The notes beneath the pieces were generated by a model. The model did not search any database. It saw only the letters and a program-made list of their open reading frames with translations, and had not been told where the DNA came from. A DNA stretch of 50,730 nt from a virus: positions 1 to 50,730 of IMG/VR virus record IMGVR_UViG_3300042567_001982; one strand, given 5' to 3'. A program made the translations under genes and the position numbers. This document shows, piece by piece, positions 9,153 through 17,607 of this stretch. Numbering within the stretch: the stretch's first letter is position 1; each line of letters begins with the position of its first letter.

Positions 9153-10786
9153 TAACAGTAGGATACTCAACAAGAGAACATAATCCAAAATTTATTGAAT
9201 ACTTGAAAAAAAGTTCAGGTTTCAAGAAAATTGAAGTGATAGAAAAAATTAATAATGGGGAGAAATCCCTTTCTCAAGTTTATAATGAAATACTTGAAGA
9301 ATCAAAAACTGACATAGTTGTATTGTGTCATGACGACATTTACTTTGATACCAATAGTTGGTACTACAAATTGAAGACTCATTTTGAAAGTAGTGAGTAT
9401 GGTATTTTAGGTGTTGCTGGAACCACACATATGTCAGAAACTGGTAAATGGTGGGAAACCAATCGTAGAAAAAATATGATTGGTATTGTTAACCACGAAA
9501 ATGGTGGAAAAAAATGGACATCAAAATATTCTGAAGATTTTGGTAAATCAATTAGACAGACTGCAATTGTTGATGGTCTTTTTATTGCGTTAAGTAAATC
9601 AAAGATTAAACATAATTTTGATGAAGATTTTAAAGGGTTTCACTTTTATGATATAGCATTTTGTTTTAAAAATCATTTAGAAGGTGTCAAGGTTGGTGTA
9701 ATTACTAATATTAGAATTACTCACAAATCTATTGGACAAACTAATGAACAATGGGAGCAAAACAGAGAATTTTTTGTTCAAAAGTACGGTAAAAATTTAC
9801 CAAGTAAAATTCCTTTTGACCCAAACAAAAGATTAAAAGTATTAATATCTTGTTTATTTTTTAGAGGGTTTACTGGTTCAGAATTATATGTTTATGAGTT
9901 AGCCAAAAGTTTAATGAAATTAAATTGTAGTGTTACCATTCTTTCTCAAATTGGAGGTCCACTTACAGATATGGCAAAAAAATTAGGTATTAAATGTATT
10001 TCATTTGAAAACGCACCAGGGTTTAAACTTGGCGATGGTCAATGGGGAATGAACACACCTGAAGGTTTTACACCATCTACACCAAACGCATTATATCGTA
10101 TATCTGAAGTTGATTATGATATTATTCATATCCAACACAAACCTGTTGCGGAAAGAATACTTAGTATGTACCCCGAATTAGATAAAATTTGTACAATACA
10201 TTCTGAGGTTATGTCTAAAGAGTTAGAAAATCCAGTAATACACGAAAGTATAAAAAAATTCATCGCAATTAGACCTGAGATTAAATCTCATTTAATTCAA
10301 AATTTTGATGTACCTGAAGAAATGATTGAGGTTATATATAATCCAGTTGACAATGAAAAATTCCAACCAAAAAATATACCATCAGAAAATTATGTGTTAT
10401 TTGTTGGTACTATAGATTATTTAAGAAAAGAGTCAATTTTAGATTTAATTGAATACACCAGAGAAATTGGTAAAGAATTGTGGTTAGTAGGTGAAAACAA
10501 TGGAAATTATTTGGAAAACGTTTTATTAGAATCTCACGTAAAACATTTCCCATCAACATGGAATATTGAAAATTATATTTTTAAATCTTATGAGACAGCA
10601 GGAATTCAATTAGGTAGAACAACTATTGAAGGATGGATGTGTGGTAAACCAAGTTGGATATACAAAGTAGATGCTGGTGGGTTTATCTTATCTAAAGAAA
10701 AATTTGACCCTCCTGTAGATATTGAAAAATACAATACTTTAAAAGTTGCTCAACAAATAAAAAACGAGTATATAAAAATTTTATAA
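9149..10786 (+). CDS. Two-domain glycosyltransferase, GT2-like plus GT4-like (545 aa)
   Basis: Residues 1 to about 220 resemble a GT-A (GT2-type) domain: VGYSTREHNPKFIEYL at the start, an acidic HDDIYFD metal site near residue 61 and a later HFYDIAFCFK segment. From about residue 229 a GT-B (GT4-type) domain follows, with LKVLISCLFFRGFTGSELYV, the central strand YVLFVGTIDYLRKES and a donor region around GRTTIEGWMCGKPSWIYK. A fusion like this could add two consecutive sugars to one acceptor. Both catalytic regions look intact. The junction to the next gene is a TAATG overlap. Confidence 0.8.
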   Translation: MITVGYSTREHNPKFIEYLKKSSGFKKIEVIEKINNGEKSLSQVYNEILEESKTDIVVLCHDDIYFDTNSWYYKLKTHFESSEYGILGVAGTTHMSETGKWWETNRRKNMIGIVNHENGGKKWTSKYSEDFGKSIRQTAIVDGLFIALSKSKIKHNFDEDFKGFHFYDIAFCFKNHLEGVKVGVITNIRITHKSIGQTNEQWEQNREFFVQKYGKNLPSKIPFDPNKRLKVLISCLFFRGFTGSELYVYELAKSLMKLNCSVTILSQIGGPLTDMAKKLGIKCISFENAPGFKLGDGQWGMNTPEGFTPSTPNALYRISEVDYDIIHIQHKPVAERILSMYPELDKICTIHSEVMSKELENPVIHESIKKFIAIRPEIKSHLIQNFDVPEEMIEVIYNPVDNEKFQPKNIPSENYVLFVGTIDYLRKESILDLIEYTREIGKELWLVGENNGNYLENVLLESHVKHFPSTWNIENYIFKSYETAGIQLGRTTIEGWMCGKPSWIYKVDAGGFILSKEKFDPPVDIEKYNTLKVAQQIKNEYIKIL

Positions 10787-11565
10787 TGAATAGAATTATA
10801 GATTACGAAAATTTATCAAACGAAATACAACGTTGGATTGAAAATTATGTATTAAACAACAACATCAAAACTTTAGTAATTGGTGTTTCAGGTGGAATTG
10901 ATTCCGCAGTTGTCTCTACTTTATGTGCAAAAACGGGGATTCCAACAATCGCTGTTGGAATGCCGTTGAATTCAAAACTTAATAATACAACATTATCAAA
11001 CCTTCAATTAGAGTTTTTATCCAAATTAAATGTTAAGACGGTTGAAATTGAATTAAGTGAGACATTTAAATCCTTTGAAACCCTTATGTCTCAAACGTTT
11101 AAATCTGAATTGGCTAATGCGAATAGCAAATCAAGATTAAGAATGATGACATTATACCATATAGCAACAGTTACAAGTGGTATTGTTATAGGAACAGGAA
11201 ATAAAGTTGAGGATTTTGGTGTTGGGTTTTTTACCAAGTATGGTGATGGTGGTGTTGATATTTCTCCAATTGCCGATTTATATAAAACAGAGGTTAGAGA
11301 ACTTGGTCGTTATTTGGGAGTTCCTCAAGAAATTATTGATGCAACACCAACAGACGGTTTATGGGATGATGATAGAAACGATGAATCTCAAATTGGTGCT
11401 ACTTATGAAGAGTTAGAATGGGTTATGGAATATGGTATTAATAAAATATCACACACCGAAAAAGAATTTAAAGTTCTCCAAACGTACCAAAACTTTAATG
11501 AAAAAAATAAACATAAAATGGTTTCAATACCAATCTTTGATTTAAAACAAAACGAAATAATATGA
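10786..11565 (+). CDS. nadE: NAD synthetase (259 aa)
   Basis: Ammonia-type NAD synthetase: converts nicotinic acid adenine dinucleotide to NAD+ with ATP. The PP-loop is SGGIDS at residues 35-40; the GTGNKVEDFGVGFFTKYGDG region, the PIADLYKTEV segment and the PTDGLWDDDRNDESQIG loop are all characteristic. Length matches the glutaminase-free form. It overlaps the next gene, a NAD+-dependent UDP-glucose dehydrogenase, in an ATGA junction, so it could supply cofactor for that enzyme. A second possibility is restoring NAD+ depleted by host defence. Both roles are inference. Confidence 0.93.
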   Translation: MNRIIDYENLSNEIQRWIENYVLNNNIKTLVIGVSGGIDSAVVSTLCAKTGIPTIAVGMPLNSKLNNTTLSNLQLEFLSKLNVKTVEIELSETFKSFETLMSQTFKSELANANSKSRLRMMTLYHIATVTSGIVIGTGNKVEDFGVGFFTKYGDGGVDISPIADLYKTEVRELGRYLGVPQEIIDATPTDGLWDDDRNDESQIGATYEELEWVMEYGINKISHTEKEFKVLQTYQNFNEKNKHKMVSIPIFDLKQNEII

Positions 11566-12719
11566 AAATAGGAATTATCGGAGCAGGCAGATTAGGATTA
11601 ACTTTTGCTCTATTATGTGAAAAAAACGGATACGAAGTAATTGTATCTGATGTTAGAGAAGATTATGTCTTTAACTTAAACCAAAAAATTTGTTTAACAA
11701 ACGAACCATTAATCCAATCAATGTTGTTGGATTCAAAAAATTTTAGTGCAACAACTAAAAATATTGAGGTTATTGAAAACTCTGATGTTATTTTTACATT
11801 CGTTGCAACCCCATCAACATTAGACGGTAATTACGACACAACAAGAGTATTTGAAGTTGTTGCAGATTTTTATACCGCATCGTCATTAAACATCCCTTTA
11901 TACGAAAAGAAATTCATTGTCGGATGTACAACTAACCCTGGTGATGTAGAACAAATCCAAACAAGATTAAACATGTTTAACATTCAGGTTGCATATAACC
12001 CTGAATTCATTGCTCAAGGTGAAATAGTAAAAGGTCTTGAACAATCAGACATTGTTTTAATTGGGACTGACTATACTGAACTATCAAATCAATTAATTGA
12101 AATTTATAATAAGATTCAAACCACACCTGTTAATGCTTATGTAATGTCACCAAAAGCTGCAGAAATAACCAAAATTGGCATTAACTGCTTTTTAACAACA
12201 AAGATTAGTTATGCAAACATGATGGGACAAATTATGATTAAGGCTGGTATTCAAAGTGAAATTGATATGGTTTTAAGTGCAATTGGTGGAGACTCAAGAG
12301 TTGGTAAAAAATACTTAAAATATGGATTTGGATTTGGTGGTCCTTGTTTACCAAGAGATAACCGAGCGTTAGGTCATTTTGCAAAAAATCTTGGAATGGA
12401 GTTGAATTTACCTTTAACTGTAGACAATTTTAATAAAGAACACGCTAATTTCATTAAGGACTATTTTATTCAAAAAAATCCTGATAGAATGGTACCATTT
12501 GTAATGGATTATATTACCTATAAAAAAGGTACTGATATTATAGAGGAGTCACAACAATTCCAATTGTGTGTTGATTTGTTAAATGAAGGTTATACCTTAC
12601 ATGTTATTGAAATTGATGCAATTACAAATAAGTTACAACAAATGAGTGAATCTTATAATAACAGATTAAAATTCTTTAAACCAGGGACTAACCCTCAAGG
12701 ATACAAAATTACCCTATAA
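11562..12719 (+). CDS. ugd: UDP-glucose/GDP-mannose 6-dehydrogenase (385 aa)
   Basis: A nucleotide-sugar dehydrogenase that oxidises C6 of a UDP-hexose (or GDP-mannose) to a uronic acid with two NAD+. The N-terminal NAD fold starts with IGIIGAGRLG; YNPEFIAQGEIVKG lies in the middle; the catalytic cysteine is in FGGPCLPRDNRAL. The C-terminal UDP-binding domain is short. UDP-glucuronate is the most common product in the family, but the sequence does not exclude GDP-mannose or a HexNAc substrate. Coupled upstream to nadE and downstream to a GT2 gene. Confidence 0.9.
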   Translation: MKIGIIGAGRLGLTFALLCEKNGYEVIVSDVREDYVFNLNQKICLTNEPLIQSMLLDSKNFSATTKNIEVIENSDVIFTFVATPSTLDGNYDTTRVFEVVADFYTASSLNIPLYEKKFIVGCTTNPGDVEQIQTRLNMFNIQVAYNPEFIAQGEIVKGLEQSDIVLIGTDYTELSNQLIEIYNKIQTTPVNAYVMSPKAAEITKIGINCFLTTKISYANMMGQIMIKAGIQSEIDMVLSAIGGDSRVGKKYLKYGFGFGGPCLPRDNRALGHFAKNLGMELNLPLTVDNFNKEHANFIKDYFIQKNPDRMVPFVMDYITYKKGTDIIEESQQFQLCVDLLNEGYTLHVIEIDAITNKLQQMSESYNNRLKFFKPGTNPQGYKITL

Positions 12720-13429
12720 TGATAATCTTAACAACATCATATAACTGCGAAAACTTTATTGAAAAATCTTTGATGACAATTATGACTCAAAGATTTAAAG
12801 ATTTTACTTGTTATATAACAGATGATTTATCTACTGATAATACGGTTGAAATAATTAAAAAAACAATACAAGGGGATGACAGATTTGTTTTAATTGAAAA
12901 CAAAACAAAGATGTATCAACCAGGGAATTATGACCAAGTCATTCGTGGTCTTAATGTTCCTGATGATGAAATTTGTGTTGAAATTGATGGGGATGATTGG
13001 TTACCAAATTCAAATGTGTTAGGATTAATTAATGAAACTTACCAAGATGAAAATGTCTGGATGACAAGTGGTTCATTTAAGTATAGTAATGGCTCTCAAG
13101 GATTTTCAACACCACCCACAAGTTTTAATAACATTAGACAGCAAGGGTTTACTCTATCACATTTACGAACATGGAAATCTTGGTTATGGAAAAAAATTAA
13201 AGAAGAAGATTTACAAGATTCTGAAGGAAACTATTGGAGTGTAGCAGGCGATTTGGCGTTTATGTTTCCAATGTTTGAAATGTCAGGTGAAAAACATTAT
13301 AGACATATTTCAACAATAACTTACATTTATAACGAAAATAATCCTTTGAATGACCATAAGGTTAATATGCCAATGGTAAATTCAATTGTAAACATAATTA
13401 GAAATAAAACACCTTACAATAAAATATGA
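12719..13429 (+). CDS. GT2-family glycosyltransferase (236 aa)
   Basis: A GT-A enzyme of the GT2 type: [17 protein letters not shown] at the N-terminus, the DDLSTDNT nucleotide-binding segment (residues 35-42), the metal-binding EIDGDDW (around 86-92) and a later acidic [11 protein letters not shown] region. No membrane helices, so probably a cytoplasmic transferase. The short length means only the catalytic domain is present. It is coupled to the preceding dehydrogenase by TAATG and to the next methyltransferase by ATGA. Acceptor unknown. Confidence 0.85.
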   Translation: MIILTTSYNCENFIEKSLMTIMTQRFKDFTCYITDDLSTDNTVEIIKKTIQGDDRFVLIENKTKMYQPGNYDQVIRGLNVPDDEICVEIDGDDWLPNSNVLGLINETYQDENVWMTSGSFKYSNGSQGFSTPPTSFNNIRQQGFTLSHLRTWKSWLWKKIKEEDLQDSEGNYWSVAGDLAFMFPMFEMSGEKHYRHISTITYIYNENNPLNDHKVNMPMVNSIVNIIRNKTPYNKI

Positions 13430-14244
13430 CAAAAACAGTAAAAGATGTTAAAAATTATTGGAATAGTAGACCATGTAATATTAGACATTCAAAAAAAGAA
13501 ATTGGTAGTAAAGAATACTTTAACGACGTAGAACATCGTAAATATTTTGTAGAACCACACATACCAGAATTTGCAGAATTTGAAAAGTGGAAAGGAAAAA
13601 AAGTTTTAGAAATTGGATGTGGTATAGGTACCGATTCAATAAATTTTGCAAAAGCGGGTGCTAAATTAACATGTGTTGAGTTATCTGAAAAGTCTTTAGA
13701 ATTGTGTAAAAAAAGGTTTGAAATTTTTGGTTTAAATGCCGATTTTTATTGTGCAAACGCTGAAGAACTATCCAAAGTTGTTCCAATTGAAGAATACGAT
13801 TTAATATATTCTTTTGGAGTTATTCATCATACCCCAACACCACAAAATGTATTTGACGAAATTAAAAAATATATGAACGAAAACACTGAAGTTCGTATAA
13901 TGATGTATGCAAAACACTCATGGAAAACATTTGAGTTTTTCATTAGAAATGGGTATAAATTTAATTTCAACCTTAATAAAACAATACAATATTACGCTGA
14001 AGCTCAATTAGATTGTCCTGTAGCATTTACATACACTAAAAAAGAATTAATAAACTTGTTGGAATTAGATAATAATTTTAAAATTACATCTGTTAGAAAA
14101 GACCATATTTTTCCCTATGTAATTAAGGATTATATAAAACATAACTATAATAAAAAAACTATAATTAAACTTATACCAAAATCCATTTTTAGTTATTTAG
14201 AATCTATACTTGGTTGGCATTGGTTGATAACATTTAAAAAATAA
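13426..14244 (+). CDS. Class I SAM-dependent methyltransferase (272 aa)
   Basis: The SAM-binding motif [16 protein letters not shown] lies near residues 66-81, followed by the acidic loop (VELSEKS) and the post-motif segment [14 protein letters not shown], typical of UbiE/Methyltransf_11-like enzymes. The N-terminal portion ([17 protein letters not shown]) is a frequent opening in sugar and small-molecule methyltransferases. The C-terminal third is more basic and aromatic and could bind the acceptor. In this operon it may methylate a sugar; the substrate cannot be read. Confidence 0.82.
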   Translation: MTKTVKDVKNYWNSRPCNIRHSKKEIGSKEYFNDVEHRKYFVEPHIPEFAEFEKWKGKKVLEIGCGIGTDSINFAKAGAKLTCVELSEKSLELCKKRFEIFGLNADFYCANAEELSKVVPIEEYDLIYSFGVIHHTPTPQNVFDEIKKYMNENTEVRIMMYAKHSWKTFEFFIRNGYKFNFNLNKTIQYYAEAQLDCPVAFTYTKKELINLLELDNNFKITSVRKDHIFPYVIKDYIKHNYNKKTIIKLIPKSIFSYLESILGWHWLITFKK

Positions 14245-14247
14245 ATT

Positions 14248-15069
14248 ATGATAACATGTAGTAACATAGGTGACAATGGAAGATTTGGTAATCAACTATT
14301 CCAATTCGCATCTTTAATCGGAATTGGGGATAAATTAAACTATGAAGTTTTATTTCCTAAAAAAAATCTAAAACAAATAAACATATCATCAACAAGAGAA
14401 AACAAGACTTTTGTCGCATATTTTGAAATAAATGAATGTTTTGATATTGACCAAAAATTTTTCACTGATGATTTAATAATTGAGAAAAGAGTTAGTGAAA
14501 GATTTTTTCATTTTGATGAAAACTTGTTTAATATTTTAGACAACACGGATGTTAATGGTTATCTACAATCAGAAAAATATTTTAAACATTGTTCAGATAA
14601 AATAATGGACATTTTAAAATTTAAAGATTCTATTATAACATCAGCAAAATCATACCTACCAAAGACAGATAAGACATTAGTGTCAATTCATGTTAGAAGA
14701 ACTGATGCCGCAGTACCTAATCCGTATCATCCATTAACAGGTTTAGATTTCTTTAATCCCGCAATAGAACATTTTAATAAAGATGAGTACCATTTTGTAG
14801 TTTGCTCTGACGATTACGAATGGTGCAATAATGTTTGGGGAAATGACGAAAACTTTACTGTTGTTAATTCAAAATCACCTTATGTTGATTTATGTGTTAT
14901 GTCACTATGTGACCACCACATAATCTCAAATAGTTCATTCAGTTGGTGGAGTAGTTACTTATCAAAAAATAAAAATAAAAAAATCATCGCTCCAATCAAA
15001 TGGCTCGGTACAGGGTATTCAACATACATTACCGATGATTTATATACAGAAAATATGATAAAATTATAA
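14248..15069 (+). CDS. GT11-family (alpha-1,2-fucosyltransferase-like) transferase (273 aa)
   Basis: Near the N-terminus DNGRFGNQLFQFA is the GT11 opening. The donor-binding motif HVRRTD (in VSIHVRRTDA) is the canonical alpha-1,2-fucosyltransferase motif HxRRxD, and SNSSFSWWSSYLS is the family's third conserved block. Such enzymes transfer a GDP-activated L-sugar, normally L-fucose. No GDP-fucose pathway is seen here, but a GDP-mannose 3,5-epimerase at 20336 would make GDP-L-galactose, so that sugar is a reasonable alternative donor (inference). The gene starts 3 nt after the previous stop. Confidence 0.88.
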   Translation: MITCSNIGDNGRFGNQLFQFASLIGIGDKLNYEVLFPKKNLKQINISSTRENKTFVAYFEINECFDIDQKFFTDDLIIEKRVSERFFHFDENLFNILDNTDVNGYLQSEKYFKHCSDKIMDILKFKDSIITSAKSYLPKTDKTLVSIHVRRTDAAVPNPYHPLTGLDFFNPAIEHFNKDEYHFVVCSDDYEWCNNVWGNDENFTVVNSKSPYVDLCVMSLCDHHIISNSSFSWWSSYLSKNKNKKIIAPIKWLGTGYSTYITDDLYTENMIKL

Positions 15070-15074
15070 ACATA

Positions 15075-16130
15075 ATGGAAAATCAAATAAATCATCCTGA
15101 ACATTATGGTGGAGAAGATAATCCATATGAAGCCATTAAAGTGATTGAATCTTGGGATTTAGGATTTCATCTTGGCAATGCAATAAAATACATTTCAAGA
15201 GCGGGTAAAAAAAGTATTGATACTGAGTTAGAAGATTTAAAAAAATCTTTATGGTATATTGAAAGAAAAATACAAAAATTAGAAGATAATGATTTTACTT
15301 TACAAGACGAAACTGATGAGTTAGATATTGACGTAAAAGACTTAACAAAAACAACATTTATTATTCCAGTTTGTGTTGAATCCAAGGACAGATATAATAA
15401 CGCTGTAAGTGTACTTGGGTTTTTAAATAAAAATTTTAAAACAAATGTTATTATACATGAATTAACTAAAGAAGAAAGTAAATTAGATTTTATTAGTTCA
15501 TTAAAAAACTTAAAAATAAATCACATTCTTCAAAAAGATAATTTGGATTACTACCACAGAACAAAACAATTAAACGAAATGTTAAATATTGTAAAAACAC
15601 CTGTAGTTGTTAATTATGATATTGACGTTATTTTACCTGTTGACTCTTACGTTGAGTCACAAAATTTAATACTTAATGGTAATTCAGATTTTGTTTATCC
15701 TTACGGTGATGGTGAATTTCAAAGGGAAATTTCTTTAAGTTTTAACAGGGATGAGTTTAATATAAATTTTGATATAAATTCAATTGATACTAATTTACTA
15801 AAAACTTTTACGTCAAAATATGGTCATTGTGTTTTTGCAAATACAAAAAAATATAGAAAATGTGGTGGAGAAAATGAAAATTTTATTGGATATGGACCTG
15901 AAGACCAAGAAAGAGAAAATAGGTTTATAACTTTAAAATATAATGTATCAAGAGTAGATAATCTTGTGTATCATTTTGAACATTCAAGAACACCATTTAG
16001 TAACGGGGATAATAAATATTACGACAAAAATCATAAATTGTGTGATAAATTATTGGCTATGGACTATAAATCAATGTTAGATTATTATAACAATATTGAA
16101 TATAGAGAGAAATACGATAAATTTAATTAA
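15075..16130 (+). CDS. DUF3310-like domain fused to a GT7/GT2-like glycosyltransferase (351 aa)
   Basis: Residues 1-70 match the phage DUF3310 (SaV-like) domain: NHPEHYGG, an EAIKVIESW helix, LGNAIKYISRAGKK and a final LEDLKKSLWYIERKI helix. From about residue 95 a GT-A domain follows, with an early TTFIIPVCVESKDRY strand, a NYDIDVILP metal motif and the ENFIGYGPEDQERENRF block, reminiscent of beta-1,4-galactosyltransferase and chondroitin-type enzymes. The junction is acidic. DUF3310 normally stands alone in phage nucleotide-metabolism clusters, so this fusion is unusual. The role of the small domain in a transferase is unknown. Confidence 0.78.
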   Translation: MENQINHPEHYGGEDNPYEAIKVIESWDLGFHLGNAIKYISRAGKKSIDTELEDLKKSLWYIERKIQKLEDNDFTLQDETDELDIDVKDLTKTTFIIPVCVESKDRYNNAVSVLGFLNKNFKTNVIIHELTKEESKLDFISSLKNLKINHILQKDNLDYYHRTKQLNEMLNIVKTPVVVNYDIDVILPVDSYVESQNLILNGNSDFVYPYGDGEFQREISLSFNRDEFNINFDINSIDTNLLKTFTSKYGHCVFANTKKYRKCGGENENFIGYGPEDQERENRFITLKYNVSRVDNLVYHFEHSRTPFSNGDNKYYDKNHKLCDKLLAMDYKSMLDYYNNIEYREKYDKFN

Positions 16131-16144
16131 AACATATCAAAATT

Positions 16145-16984
16145 ATGATAGGACTAACTAATACCGAAATATTACACCATGAAAAAGGTAGATTTGGAAA
16201 TCAACTTTTTAGAATTGGTGCGGTAGTTGGAGAATCAATGAAACGTAATGTTGAATATTACATCCCAAAAGAATGGGATCACTGCGATTTGTTTCCCAAT
16301 TTAAAAAATAAAATATCAGTAAATGATATTAAACATAATGTATCATCAACACACCAAGAACCATCATTTGCATATCACGACATACCTAGCAATTCAGGTC
16401 TTTTGGAAATAAATGGATTTTTCCAATCGTGGAAATATCTTGAGGGATTTGAAAATGAGGTAATTGAAGAATTATCTTTTTCTAAAGAAAGGATTGATAA
16501 AGCATTATCTAAAATGTCCAAAGACACAATAAAATTATGTGTTCATGTTAGGTGGGGAGATGTATATGATAGAAAAACTGGTGGTGGTCATAAGGGTTTT
16601 GAAAAGTGGCACCCAACAATGTCACTTAACTATTATGAAAATGCAATAAATTTTATTTTAAATGAAACTAAAATTGATGAAATTTTAATTTTTACAGATA
16701 ACGAAGACACCAAAGATTTTATTTTTGGTAAGTTTGAAAAATTTGGAGTTACAGTTGTCTATTTTGATTACGACAGCGACTATATAACAGATTTCGTATC
16801 ACAAAGTTTATGTCAACATTTTGTTATTGCAAATAGTACATTTTCTTGGTGGTCATCATTTTTAAGTAAAAATAAAAATAAGATAGTTTGTTGTCCTAAA
16901 GAAGAAGATTGGTTTGGTTCGGCATACACTCAACACGATAGGAGTGCGTTATTACCAATAACTTGGAAAAGAATTAATCAATAA
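16145..16984 (+). CDS. Second GT11-family transferase (279 aa)
   Basis: A divergent paralogue of the 14248 gene. It keeps the N-terminal GRFGNQLFRIG motif and ANSTFSWWSSFLS, but the donor motif reads HVRWGD instead of HVRRTD. That change may alter donor or linkage specificity. The middle is typical of the family (a YYENAI helix, then EILIFTDNED). No membrane segment. Neighbours are the DUF3310 fusion upstream and an FkbM methyltransferase downstream, 5 nt away. Confidence 0.85.
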   Translation: MIGLTNTEILHHEKGRFGNQLFRIGAVVGESMKRNVEYYIPKEWDHCDLFPNLKNKISVNDIKHNVSSTHQEPSFAYHDIPSNSGLLEINGFFQSWKYLEGFENEVIEELSFSKERIDKALSKMSKDTIKLCVHVRWGDVYDRKTGGGHKGFEKWHPTMSLNYYENAINFILNETKIDEILIFTDNEDTKDFIFGKFEKFGVTVVYFDYDSDYITDFVSQSLCQHFVIANSTFSWWSSFLSKNKNKIVCCPKEEDWFGSAYTQHDRSALLPITWKRINQ

Positions 16985-16989
16985 GAAAT

Positions 16990-17607
16990 ATGGAAAATGT
17001 TTTAACCCCACAAGAAATGTGGGAAAGAGATAGAGGAGATGAAATTAAAATTATTGATTATCCGTTAGATTCTAATTCCCAAGTAATTGAACTTGGTGGA
17101 TTTACTGGAGTATGGTCTAAAAAAATTATTGATAAGTTTAATCCAAACTTAATTATTGTGGAACCAGTCCCTAATTTTGTTTATGAGTTAACACGTAATT
17201 TTGGTGAAAATCCAAAAGTTAACATTGAAGGAGTTGCAATATCAACATCAAATAAAAAAATAAACTTGTATGTTAATGGGTGTGCAACTTCAGAAACAAT
17301 TGAAGTTTCAAAAAGAAAAATTAGTGTTGATTCGTACGACATTGGTTATTTTATATCCAAATATAATTTAAATAAAATTGACTTAATTCAAATTAACATT
17401 GAATGTGAAGAATATCCATTACTTTTAAATTGGATTGAGACAGGATTTTTAAAAAATGTAAAATACCTACAAATACAATTTCATACCTTTTGTGAAAATT
17501 ATGAAGAAAACTATGAAAAAATATTTGAGGGATTAAAAGGAAATGGATTTGAAATCAATTATAAATATGACTTTGTTTGGGAGTCTTGGGTAAACAAAAA
17601 TATATGA
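16990..17607 (+). CDS. FkbM-type methyltransferase (205 aa)
   Basis: The SAM motif VIELGGFTGVWSKKI (around residues 28-42), the acidic VEPVPNF segment, the GVAISTSNKKINLYV strand pair and the IDLIQINIECEEYPLL block follow the FkbM pattern. In FkbM enzymes the last block normally reads close to IKIDVEG; here it is QINIECEE. FkbM proteins often O-methylate sugars in exopolysaccharides and glycopeptides. The 3' end overlaps the next gene in ATGA. A related domain is fused to the C-terminus of that next protein. Confidence 0.8.
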   Translation: MENVLTPQEMWERDRGDEIKIIDYPLDSNSQVIELGGFTGVWSKKIIDKFNPNLIIVEPVPNFVYELTRNFGENPKVNIEGVAISTSNKKINLYVNGCATSETIEVSKRKISVDSYDIGYFISKYNLNKIDLIQINIECEEYPLLLNWIETGFLKNVKYLQIQFHTFCENYEENYEKIFEGLKGNGFEINYKYDFVWESWVNKNI

